A stretch of DNA of 64,000 nucleotides from Ziziphus jujuba (taxonomy: Eukaryota; Streptophyta; Magnoliopsida; Rosales; Rhamnaceae): contig NC_083381.1 of the NCBI RefSeq assembly GCF_031755915.1, positions 5,530,501-5,594,500 of the forward strand. The letters run 5' to 3'. Shown here piece after piece: positions 54,294-64,000 of this stretch. Made by a program: the position numbers and the translations under genes. Positions within the stretch are counted from its first letter, which is position 1, and the number at the start of each line of letters is the position of its first letter. The notes below the pieces were generated by a model. It saw nothing but the letters and a program-made list of their open reading frames with translations, was not told where the DNA came from and made no database searches.

Positions 54294-55318
54294 CCCCCAC
54301 CACATTGAAGGGAGATATACAAGCTTAGAGAGTTATTTAAAAGCTTTTAGGAGGCTTAAATAGAAACAAACCAAATTTTGGGAGTTTCTAAGGTTCTCTT
54401 AAGGGTTCTAGGGTTTTAAAGTTTTAGAGTTTTAGAAGATCAATTGGAGAGTTTGGAGGGGGCATAGAGACGTGAGTGTGCTTGGAGAAGAAGGCTATGA
54501 CTTGGAGAGCTTTTGGAGGAGGATTTCTTCAATAGTTTTTATTCTGTTCTCTTTCTCTTTAATTATGAACATTATTGTTTTTTCTTTATAATTATGGATG
54601 TTGAAATTATTTTTGCCATGAACTAATTTCATAGCTAGGGTTATGATGTAGCCCTAACTATGAAGTTCTAATTATTTTAATATATGTTGAGTTTTATTTA
54701 ATTAGTAATATGTTTTGTTAATAAATCATTGGTATGCTTAATGCTTGCATAGGCCGGAAGGAATGAATGATTTTAATAATATTTGAGCTTGGAGAAGGAT
54801 AATATTATGGATCTCCAATGATTTACATGAATGCATAATTGATTGGAAAATAGTTATGTCTCATGCCATATTATTTGCTTAATCTATGCTTAATGAATTT
54901 GCATGATTTAATTTGTAGGCCGGAAGGAATAAATTAGGTTATGTGAATATTATCAATTGTGAGTGGAAACTACTTTTGATTAATTTTGTGATTAAGTGTG
55001 GTTAACAAAATTACTAGTTAATTAAATTCACATATTTAAGTAATTAACTTGAAATAGTTAGTGGTGAAATCAAATGCCCTAGTATTCATAATTATTCAAT
55101 TCTCTCTCTTACTTGAAGTTGATCTAATTTTAATTGATTGCTTTTGTTTAATTTAGTTTATTTAGTTTTCAATTGCCATCTTAATTGTTAGTTCAAATAT
55201 TACCAAAACCTAATTATCTTTGGTACTTAATTCCTAATCCCTTGGGTATGACAACCCTATTTTTCCACTTTATTACTTGAAAATGATTCGTGCACTTGCG
55301 AGTTGATTTTACACATCA
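54294..55318 (+). repeat. Family T LTR lacking U3
   Basis: Begins GCCCCCACCACATTGAAG, immediately after the place where other copies have their TATA box, and continues to ACACATCA. It holds R/U5-like sequence only, fused to the family B5 leader; its own promoter is gone. Confidence 0.88.
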
Positions 55319-55324
55319 AGTTTT

Positions 55325-55342
55325 TGGCACCGTTGCCGGGGA
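55325..55342 (+). promoter_or_regulatory. Primer binding site, tRNA-Asp type
   Basis: TGGCACCGTTGCCGGGGA matches the Athila-type PBS with one change (C to A) and lies six bases after the LTR, as at 27482. Confidence 0.88.
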
Positions 55343-55535
55343 TTAAGACATTAATATTAATTCGGATTAGGTTTAGTAGTACTTTGAACATTTTTTTTTT
55401 CTTATTTTCAACTTTTGTTTATCTTTATTATTTTCAATTTAGTTTGTATATTAGGGTTTAATTTTAATTGTTTGCTTAATAAAATTGCAATTAATTTGAA
55501 CACTTGTTTTGTTAGTGTTTCTTTTTAGGAAAATC

Positions 55536-55991
55536 ATGTAATATCAAGCTTGTGGTCATCAACCTTATTGGGATTATGGGATGCCAACTAATTCTCCAAG
55601 TGAAAGTTTTATCGAGTTACAAAAGAATCTTGCTATCATGTCTAAACTCATTGCAAATTTTAGAGTTCAAGCTATATCTTGTGAATGGTGTGGAGTAAAT
55701 CACTTAAGTGAAAATTGTCAAGTGGGGAATCCTTTTGCTCTAGAAGACTCAATTGAAGGCTTATCAAGACAATATAATCAAGTTGCAAATTTTGGGATTC
55801 CAGCTATAACATGTCAATGGTGTGGAGGCAATCATTTAAGTGAACATGGTCAAGTGAGAAATCCTTTTGCTCTAGAAGAGCCATTCGAAGAACAAAGCAT
55901 AATTTTTATTCCAACACATATAATTCTGGATGGAGTGATCGAGAAAGTTATTCAAGATATAACAATTCAGATCTTTCAAGTTATCAAGTGA
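55536..55991 (+). pseudogene. Small ORF with two zinc-knuckle-like repeats in the family T internal region
   Basis: The likely original start is ATG 55536, followed at once by TAA; the open frame is usable from 55581 (136 codons). It carries two copies of a roughly 50-residue unit: ISCEWCGVNHLSENCQVGNP and ITCQWCGGNHLSEHGQVRNP, each followed by FALEE or FALED. The first fits C-x2-C-x3-H-x4-C; in the second the last Cys is Gly. Such knuckles bind nucleic acid in plant retrotransposon Gag proteins. It differs from the gag in the 28-kb copies, so this is either another part of gag after a deletion or a different non-autonomous family with the same LTR. Function not known. Confidence 0.6.
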
Positions 55992-56116
55992 GCACATCTT
56001 TGATCGAGTGTATGGAAAGGCATAGGGAAACATTTTCTAAATGTTATGAAGCGATTAGCAAGTTGTAAAATCAGTATTCTTCAAGTACAAACTTTCAAGT
56101 TCAATTGGAGTAACCA

Positions 56117-56485
56117 ATGACAACTTTTTCACAAGAATCTCAAGAAGACTTGGAAAGTAACATGGAGATTACTTGTAATAAGCAAATTGATGAATTTGAA
56201 TCCTTTCAAGAGCCACATAATGATGACAAAGGATTTGAGGAGCATGAAGAGGTGTCTATAAGGAGTGAAATGCAACAAGAATCTTCAATTTTAGATAATT
56301 TTAATAAGGTACACACACACATGACCAAAATTGCCCACCAGAAGAAATTTCCCAATGCACTATCACTAGTTCATGGGAATTTTCTAATTTTCCTTCAAAT
56401 TCATTACAAAAAAGGCTTAAGGATCATGAACAGGATAAGTAAAGGAATCAATCAGGCAAAAATTTGGCCAAAAGGGTATGGCTAA
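56117..56485 (+). pseudogene. Unrecognised acidic ORF, family T internal region
   Basis: 122 codons, rich in Glu, Gln and Asn (SQESQEDLESNMEITCNKQI, EPHNDDKGFEEHEEVSIRSE) with no catalytic motif I can recognise. It lies 125 bases after the knuckle ORF on the same strand and could be a shifted continuation of it. The C-terminus turns basic. I would treat it as a remnant of an Athila-like internal region rather than a host gene. Confidence 0.45.
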
Positions 56486-57540
56486 AGAAAGAAAAGGATA
56501 CGATATAATAAATCAAAGAAAGAAAGCAAAAATTAAATATCAATGAATAAATTACTTGTAAAATTTTTTTCCTTCTTAGATTTTCTTTTCTTCTTTCCTT
56601 CTTTACTTCTTTTAACTTTCAATATAAACTTACAAATCTTCTATTTTTCCTTTTCATTGTATATATATTTTTTGTTCTTTTTAACATCATATATATTTTT
56701 TCAATTGTTTTGCTTTTCTTTTTCTTTTTCACTAAACCCCCTCATTGTTCTTCTTATTACACATTCAAACCTCCAACTTACATAAAAATACATACTAAAG
56801 CCAAATTCACCAAATACTTAACCTCCAAACTTTATTTTTTTCCTTTTTCTTCAACACTCCCACTAACTCATAAGCATATATTCATATCAATTCAATTAAA
56901 GCTCTCTTTATAGTATGCTCAAGGTAGACAAAAAAATTTAAGGCTCAAAAAGAGTAAGTAAATGTGCTTTTAATGAACAAAAGGCTCTAATACATCTTTA
57001 TGCATCCTAGAGGCTCAAATAAGGTACAAGCAGAAGATAATGTTTTAGGTAGGCTTAAAAGGCGCAAACTTAAACAAAGTGGCCTAAATCATGTTCTTAG
57101 TAATGCATTCACCTAGGATTTCGCCTCAAGCAATAATCAAGCAAGTTCTAGAGTTCAATTAATAATAAAGTACTCTAATTCACGCAAACATTCTTCAAAA
57201 CACAATCTAAATTATGCATTATTAATTATGTGCTCAAAATTTATTGAAAGTAACAATATGTGAATATAACTTCAAGTATTTAAGCATACACAAAAACAAA
57301 TCCACTATGTAAAAACCAATTTATTTTCAATCATTGTCTTATCATTGGCTCATTAAAGTACTTAAGAAAACGACACACAAAAAAAAAAATTCAATAATAA
57401 AAATCAACCAAATAAAACAAACACACACTAAAAGTAAATTTTTTTTTTTTAAAACTTTTATGAAGGAAAGTAATAACCAAAACTAACATGCGTAAAAACT
57501 AATAAAAACACTTAAAATGACAAGATTTAAAAGATACAAA
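56486..57540. other. AT-rich noncoding stretch
   Basis: No gene recognised; ORFs are pyrimidine-rich and hydrophobic. The phrase AGGATTTCGCCTCAAGCAATAATCAAGCAAG near 57115-57145 resembles, in reverse, noncoding 3' parts of Athila-type elements (weak). Homopolymers at 57380 and 57441. Confidence 0.45.
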
Positions 57541-58020
57541 GCATGCTTTTCACCCCCAAACTAAAAATGAACAATGTCCTCATTGTGAAAAACATAAAAT
57601 AAAGCAAAAGTAAACAAAAGGTAAAGAATACTCCCCTTTGAAGATATGGAATGTTCCTCGCAATGTGAAAACTTGGGAAAAACCTACATGTTGCATTTTC
57701 CCTACATACCATGCAGCCAAAAGGAAGGGCATGTATCCATGCAAGTTCATGTAATGCAATGCATATTCAAGGTAACCACACTCCATAAACTTAGCTTTAG
57801 ACTTGAAATTCTCAACATTCATCTTTTGCTCTTTTGCACATAAACATCTTAAAACCTTGCAAGAATTCAAATAAAACACATCAAAACATCCTAAAACAAG
57901 AAAGCAACTAAAAACAACTAAAATAAATAGATAAATATAAGGTAAAGAAAGAAACTTAGGTTGTCTCCCAAGAGCGCTTGTTTAAAGTCATTAGCTTGAC
58001 TCCATCCTTTTGATGTTCAA
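57541..58020 (-). other. 3' noncoding region of an Athila-type element, minus strand
   Basis: On the minus strand, AAACAAGCGCTCTTGGGAGA (near 57970) resembles the region following pol in Athila elements, and TTTAGTTTGGGGGTGAAA (near 57550-57567) resembles their PPT. Together they place a reversed remnant here, opposite in strand to 54294-56485. ORFs of 61 and 99 codons overlap it without recognisable domains. Confidence 0.5.
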
Positions 58021-58229
58021 CCTAGATTAAATATGTAAATGATGTCATCCTCATAATATTGTCCAAGCTTATGATATGGAAATTGTGCATGATGATAATC
58101 TTGTGGCCTTGGCAAACTTTTAACTTCTTGTACTATATAAGTCTCAATTTGAACTAAAAGCAGGAATTGAACTTTCTTTTTGGTAGATTGGATTCTTTTA
58201 GGTCCAAAAATGCTTTGTTTGTCTCAATT
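58021..58229. other. Short noncoding spacer
   Basis: No recognisable gene or repeat; lies between the Athila-type remnant and family B LTR sequence. Confidence 0.4.
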
Positions 58230-58453
58230 GAATTATTTGTGTTCTCTTTGAACACTTAAAACACCGTTAGAGAATGAGTGTTTTAGTTTTGACATATTAA
58301 TAAGGATAACCATCACCTATTGTGGCGTCTTCATTGTACCAAAGTTTCTAATCACAGGTTGCTTAGGGGTTAGTTTACATAAGAACTTGAACTTAATTGA
58401 GATTCGGGTTAATATAATACATGTTTAAGCGCCAGTCGACCTAAATCCTTGTC
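58230..58453 (+). repeat. 3' end of a family B-like LTR
   Basis: Matches the last 220 bases of the family B LTR (AACACTTAAAACACCGTTAG, CACCTATTGTGGCGTCTTCA) with more divergence than other copies. It jumps directly into protease sequence. Confidence 0.75.
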
Positions 58454-59516
58454 AGTACCAATTAAACGTCCCAATCTATATACATTAAATGGCTTAATAA
58501 TAATGGTGAATGAAAGTAAACAAACAAGCCAAAGTAAAATTTAGCATTGATAAATATGTGAATATTGTTTTGTGTGATATTGTGCCTATGTGTGCCGAAC
58601 ATATTTTATTAGGTAGACCATGGCAATTTGATAAAGATACTATACATTATGGTTGAGAGAATGCCGTTGCTTTTAGATTTAAAGGTGAAAAGGTCAAGCT
58701 AGAACCATTGACTGCAAAGGAGGTATTTCGAGATCAACTTCAAATACAACAAAAGAGGAAGGTTGAAAAGCTCAAAGAAAGAACTAGTGTGGTACCCACA
58801 GCTTCAACTCCTATCCAAAAGGGGCAAGACTGAACAAGACCAACCAGGTAAGTGTCATAAACTCAAACATGAGGAGAAAGAAAGAGAGAAAGCTGAAAGG
58901 GTGAAAAGGGATGAAAAAGCCAAGAGTGGAAAAAAATGCGACAAAGCCGAGAATGAGAGTAAAGGTGTGATGACCAAGAGAGAGAGAGAGAGAGAAAAAG
59001 TGAAGAAAGAGAAGAAAAATAAAAATTTCTATCTTAGTTTTAGGGATGTTAATCAAGCAATTTTGAAGAAGAAACCATTGCTGGTCATGGTTTAAAAGAT
59101 GAATATTTAAATGATCAAGCTAATCCCGAAGAACTTGAATTGCCAAGTTCTATCTCTTCTCTTTTATAGGATTTTGAAGATGTTTTTCCAGAGGAGATTC
59201 CTAATGGTTTACCACCTATTTGAGAGATTGAACATCAAATTGATTTTGTGCCGGGAGTTGTGATTCCTAATAGGCCTGCATATAGGAGTAATCCCAAGAA
59301 GACAAAAAAGCTACAAAGGCAGGTAAGTATGAGTCCATGTGTTGTTCCTATTTTATTAGTTCCTAAAAAAGATGGTTCATGGTGTATGTGTGTGGATTGT
59401 AGAGTTATAAATAATATTACGATTAAATATATACATCCAATTCGTAAATTAAATGATATACTTGACGAATTATATGGTGCATGCATGTTTTCTAAAATTG
59501 ATCATGCTGGACATCT
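58454..59516 (+). pseudogene. Family B6 protease to RT fragment
   Basis: Starts in the late protease (LNNNGE; VLCDIVPMCAEHILLGRPWQ), then a basic linker with an AGAG repeat (58979-58996), then NFYLSFRDVNQAILKKKPLL. Unlike B1, B2 and B4 it goes on into a real RT N-terminus: DFEDVFPEEIPNGLPPI, IEHQIDFVPGVVIPNRPAYR, SPCVVPILLVPKKDGSWCMC, VDCRVINNITIKYIHPIRKL, CMFSKID. At about 59504 it is cut and joined to the start of a 3' LTR after a few bases. It therefore lacks the RT active site, RNase H and integrase, through a deletion different from that in B1, B2 and B4. Stops at 59090, 59168 and 59221. Confidence 0.85.
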
Positions 59517-59968
59517 TGATGAGAATCTGCCCGAACCAGCATAACCGACAACCCGCTAGGGTGCTAATCCAATACGGATGAAGATTGGGCCAATCCTTAG
59601 TGGTTAAGCTAAGAGATTCAAGGACAACCTGGCTGCCTTTATATAGGGAGTAATCCATTCTCAAAAGGGCTTGTCAATACCCAAAGATACAAAATTCGTT
59701 TTAAGCATCCGGCTGTTGGAGGCCGATACAAATCCCGGTAGTTGTTTTCGTGCAAATATGGATACCGAGAACCAAGAAATGGTTCCACCTCTGCATGGAT
59801 TTAATGAATATCACTAAGAGGTCATGGAAACAAGCGAAGGCAAAATCAAAGGCAAACAGAATGGGCTTGTTGATACGAACCTAGAGCGACCTGCCTCTGA
59901 ACCCTTAACAAGGATTGAATTAGGACCGTCTAATTACAAGTTATTAATGGAAGACCTCGACCCGTTAC

Positions 59969-61027
59969 CTATAGTTGAGGTAAGAACCTTGGTATAGTGA
60001 AGACGCCACAATAGGGTGCGGAATAACTTACTTGCTTAGATGAGGATGGTTCGGCCTTAACTTCGAATTTAGGCCGTGTGGTGGCTTTATCTTCAAACTT
60101 GGGCTGATTTGGTTTCCATGTGGATGGGCTTGCTTTCCAAGTGTGTTGAGCAATACTAGGTCTTAGGGTACCCCTCCTCCTTTTAAGTTGTTGCTCTACT
60201 TTGATGGCCATGTGCATGATCTCCTCAATCTCCACATAATGGTGCAAGTCCACTTGACTTGCTATTTCCCTATTCAAACCAGCCCAGAAACATGCCATTG
60301 TAGCCTCCCTATCCTCCTCAACATTAGCCCTCCTCGTAAGGATCTCCATCTCCTTATAATAGTCCTCCACACTTCTATTTCCTTGAGACAAGCTTTGTAA
60401 TTTCTGAAAAATGCTCCTATAGTAATGGATAGGTACAAAATGCTTCCTCATCAAAGCCTTCATCTCCTCAAATGTATCTATAGGTCTTTGTCCTACTCGC
60501 CTCCTAGAAAGTGTCTCTTTGTTGCACCATCCAATGGCATAGTCTATGAATTCAACACCCGCTAATTTCACCTTTTTTGCCTCGAAGTAGTTCTGGCAAT
60601 CAAATACCATCTCAATCCTCTTCTCCCACTCGAGATATGCTTCTGGATCACTTTTACCTTGGAATGATAGTATTTTCATCTTAATTCCTCCATAGTCACT
60701 GCCTCGGTCTAACCTCTCTCTCCCACGGAGTTGGTTGGTTCCCAAACCAATGTCTTCCTCTTCTTCCTCATAGTCATCTCCCACACGTTCCCATTCTTCC
60801 CTTCTTGGAGTATTTCTTCCTTTACCACGTCCATGAACAAACCTTTGTGGAGGTTGTGGCTACGGTGTTTGGATTGATGATTCCATCCTATCCAACCTAT
60901 CATGGATCTGCTCCATCTCCAACCGTAGTGCTCTTTGAAGTTCTCCCACCATGGCTTGAATGTATAACTTCGGATCAGCCACACCTGGAGTTTCATCCAT
61001 GCTTTCTTTGCTTTTGTCTTGTGACAT
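59969..61027 (-). pseudogene. A2 gag
   Basis: ATG at 61027 on the minus strand (SQDKSKESMDETPGVADPKL). The frame is intact for about 350 codons apart from one TAG at 60860-60862 following SSIQTP. Domains: IHDRLDRMESS helix, RG-rich patch, acidic run, full capsid domain (AYLEWEKRIEMVFDCQNYFE, GWCNKETLSRRRVGQ, RKHFVPIHYYRSIFQKLQSL, GNRSVEDYYKEMEILTRR), then EEIMHMAIKVEQQLKRRRG and a basic Lys/Pro tail. After 60028 the frame runs into LTR sequence and ends at 59969. The knuckle and protease are lost. It is the best kept family A gag in the window. Confidence 0.9.
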
Positions 61028-61809
61028 GATTTTTCTACAAAATTTGTTAGTAAAAAGAAAGGCCTCACAACACTCCCTAACGTGTCTCACTCAAATTCAA
61101 GGTCACTCGTGTTTGTACTCTAGTTATAGTTCGGCTTTTACCCTCTATAATTCTCACCTCTCTTGCCTTTTACCACTCTAGTAATTCTATTTGGTTCTTT
61201 GTAAACTAAAACAAACTAGCAAGTAACAATCCAAATATACCTACCAAACAATTATGAAAATAAAGGTACAAGACAAATAGAATGAAAAGTAACAAGAAAA
61301 AGGGCAATGATGAAAGCTTAACAAGAAATTTAGCGAGAACAAAAGAAACTAGAATGTGAGGAACAAATTGGAATGAGATTTGCAAAATGGAATTAGTGAA
61401 TATTCAACAAACCTTATCTTCGGTATTAATTTTGGCTTGTTTTTGGTGCTCCTCAAATCAGCTAAAAAAAAAAAAATTTCACTACCTGGTTTCTCTTAAA
61501 ATCTCAATAATTCAATGTCACAAACCACAAGAACAATATTTTTTTTTTCACTCACACAACATAACACAACTGCAATAGCAAAGATCAACACCAAAAATCC
61601 ACCAAACAGGTGGCCTCCAACAAAAAAAAAAGTGCAGTTTTTTCTTTTTTTTTTTTTTTAAGATGCAGAATGTGTACGATGATAGAAAAAACCTCAACCT
61701 AATGCTAAGATTGCAAAATAAAAAAAAAAAAACCATGAAAAACAATGAAACAAAAGAAAAGAAATAGATAGATCAAACCTGTAATCAGAAACTAGCTCTG
61801 ATACCAAAT
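61028..61809 (-). other. A2 leader with PBS
   Basis: Noncoding, close to the A1 leader. PBS TGGTATCAGAG on the minus strand near 61795-61805. Poly-T at 61640-61659. Confidence 0.8.
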
Positions 61810-62757
61810 TGATACGAACCTAGAGCGACCTGCCTCTAAACCCATAACAAAGATTTAATTAGGACCGTCTAATTACAAGTTATTAATGGAAGACCTCGAC
61901 CTGTTACCTATATTTGAGGTAAGAACTTTGGTATCGTGAAGACACCACAGCGGAATAACCTATTGATAAGTCAAATTTGAACTCCACAAACAAAGCTTGA
62001 AAAAGTTCGATATAGTTCTTAGAGAACCATGAGAATCACTCTCACTTTGAATCAAAATTGTAATCTCCCCTTTATTCATGACTTATGTGCCTTTAAATAG
62101 GCAAAATAAATTACAAAACTTTCCTAAATTTGCTAAAAGTAAAGGTGGAATAATAATGGATGAAAATTCGGTTTAGGAAACCTAATTTTGATAGGTTTAG
62201 GAAACCTGATGTGGTTAGGTTTACAAAACCTTATATGGTTAGGTTTAGGAAACCTAATTTAGCTCCTAGTTTTCTAATTTGAATGGCCTTTAATTCTTTG
62301 ACCAATTCAACTCTAATAAAATTAGGAAAATAATTTAAAAACCTAATAAAAACTAAATTAGGAAAGTAAATAGGCAACATGCCAAAATCGAATCAAAACA
62401 TAAATAAAAATTAATATTTTCCTAATTATAAAATTTGGCCAATGCCATGTAGGCACATATCATCCTTCATGTGGCAGAAATGCCATGTCGCCATATGATG
62501 CCACGTCACCATCCATGTCATCAACTTGTGCCACAACACCATATTGTTGGATTCCATGCGTTAGGCTTTCTTTCATGTTGGCATCCTCCATTCCAATCAT
62601 ATGGACCAATTTTAGTTCATCTTCACTAATGAACTTGCTTCCTTAGGTTGTAAACACCTCCTGGATTAAACCATTTAGTGCCTTTTTCAATCTCTTTGCT
62701 CGTGCTTGGGTTATGGGTCCTGTAGACATTTGAAGTGGATTGGGCTCCATCTTGAAG
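61810..62757 (-). repeat. A2 5' LTR
   Basis: Minus strand, inner end GGTTCGTATCA. Same design as the A1 LTRs, with a four-unit palindromic minisatellite at 62167-62258 (one unit degenerate, TTTACAAAACCTTA). It has an extra CATGTCG/CACGTCACC-rich insert at 62440-62540 not present in A1. Confidence 0.88.
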
Positions 62758-63270
62758 GCTGTATTGTTTGCCGGCTTTGTTGTGTTTTACTGAGTTGATA
62801 TTTTCTCTTTGATAATCCTATTTGGCATCCTACAAGGCATATGGAAGCCGATTTGGAGCTTAAATTGGTCAAAGATTGGTCAAAAACTGTTTAGTTAGAA
62901 AGATAGTCAATTTGTTTCCTAATTTGATTTTGACTTTTTGTTTCAGGAAATTAGTCTTTTATTTAATTTCTATTTATTTATTTTCTGGACAAATCACCTT
63001 AGGAAAATTATTATTTTATTATTTTCATTGTAAATTAATTAATTCCTAATTCAAAATAAAGGAATTAATAATCAAAATTAGATTAGGAAAAGAGAGAGAA
63101 AATCTAGCCAAGCTTGGTTTCCTAATCCTTTTGGCTGGTTGTGTTCTAGGTTTTTAGGGTTTTATTGTTTTGTTACTCTAGCCTATTTAAGGGCTTATTT
63201 TTTAGGAAGAACACACCTTCAATAATATTCAGAAAAATTAATTTGTGAGATTGAATTTCTCTTTATTCTC

Positions 63271-64000
63271 TGATGTGTAAAATCAACTCGCAAGTGCACG
63301 AATCGTTTTCAAGTAATAAAGTGGAAAAATAGGGTTGTCGTACCCAAGGGATTAAGTATTAAGTACCAAAGATAATTAGGTTTTGATAATATTTGAACGA
63401 AAATTTAAAATGGCAATTGAAAACTAAATAAACTAAATTAAACAAAAGCAATCAATTAAAATTAGATCAATTTCAAGTAAGAGAGAGAATTGAATAATTA
63501 TGAATACTAGGGCATTTGATTTCACCACTAACTATTCCAATTTAATTACTTAAATATGTAAATTTAATTAACTAGTAATTTTGTTAACCACACTTAATCA
63601 CAAAATTAATCAAAAGTAGTTTCCACTCACAATTGATAATATTCACATAACCTAATTTATTCCTTCCGGCCTATAAATTAAATCATGCAAATTCATCAAG
63701 CATAGATTAAGCAAATAATATGGCATGAGACATAACTATTTTCCAATCAATTATGCATTCATGTAAATCATTGGAGATCCATAATATTATCCTTTTCTAA
63801 GCTCAAATATTATTAAAATCATTCATTCCTTCCGGCCTATGAAAGCATTAAGTATACCAATGATTTATTAACAAAACATATTACTAATTAAATAAAACTT
63901 AACATATATTAAAATAATTAAACCTTCATAGTTAGGGCTACATCATAGCCCTAGCTATGAAAATTAGTTCATGGTAAAAATAATTTCAACATCCATAATT
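63271..64000 (-). repeat. Family T LTR, minus strand, running off the window
   Basis: Begins TGATGTGTAAAATCAACTCG and matches the solo LTR at 2822 base for base over long runs. The U3 end and any second target-site copy lie beyond 64000, so solo or full-length cannot be decided. Confidence 0.92.

Larger units (their letters stand above)
59871..62757 (-). mobile_element. Family A element A2, truncated, minus strand
   Basis: Left LTR piece 59871-60028, then gag, leader with PBS and 5' LTR 61810-62757. All pol and most of the 3' LTR are missing, and the right LTR lacks its last 20 or so bases (TGATGAGGACATG start). Sits within a family B LTR. No target duplication can be read because both ends are altered. 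Confidence 0.85.
59517..63270 (+). repeat. Family B6 3' LTR, split by A2
   Basis: Starts TGATGAGAATCTGCCC; left part 59517-59870, right part about 62758-63270 (resuming near CTGTATTGTTTGCCGGC). It stops at CTTTATTCTC, where a family T LTR begins. Confidence 0.78.

Noticed and set aside
56543..56913. Two overlapping hydrophobic ORFs near 56.5-56.9 kb
   Set aside because: T/C-rich sequence with no recognisable domain and no start context; probably chance frames.

Overview
The window is nuclear DNA from a flowering plant, most likely a eudicot. It is AT-rich and packed with nested LTR retrotransposons around one intact host gene, SPT16, the large subunit of the FACT histone chaperone (CDS 16714-19935, +). 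I cannot name the species. The sequence opens on an AAGCTT, which would suit a HindIII clone end, but that is only a hint.

Layout: 1-7555 decayed Ty3/gypsy element (family C) split by a solo LTR. 7640-14972 dead Ty1/copia element carrying one complete TRIM, a tandem TRIM array and a solo LTR inside that array. 14973-23539 gene island: SPT16, a tandem duplication in its 3' flank, and a decayed second copy of the SPT16 3' half. 23540-25733 internally deleted gypsy (family D). 25734-30808 Athila-like LTR element arranged as a large inverted duplication. 31180-45078 composite non-autonomous gypsy (family B) with a nearly full-length family A element inside it on the minus strand (35620-42260). 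45079-54293 three further family B segments joined in alternating orientation. 54294-58020 Athila-like LTR remnant with short ORFs. 58230-63270 more family B pieces carrying a truncated family A element. 63271-64000 another Athila-like LTR running off the window.

Gypsy families A-D share LTR ends (TGATG...TATCA), an initiator-tRNA-Met-type PBS (TGGTATCAGAG), a GA-rich PPT just before TGATG, and a pol reading frame that runs into the 3' LTR with a GPITRARAKR-type motif. These traits fit the CRM clade of chromoviruses (inferred, not proven). The Athila-like family, called T here, has about 1.75-kb LTRs (TGTTAGG...ACATCA) and a PBS matching plant tRNA-Asp (TGGCGCCGTTGCCGGGG). It appears six times, and three of those insertions are solo LTRs or LTR pieces bounded by 5-bp target duplications.

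Almost every transposon ORF is broken. The points most worth following are: the family T inverted duplication, which could be transcribed into a long hairpin RNA; family B, in which three segments share the same pol deletions, partly in frame, as expected of a gag-protease lineage mobilised in trans; a U3-only LTR piece with a perfect target duplication; and the SPT16 duplication. No RNA genes or CRISPR arrays were seen.
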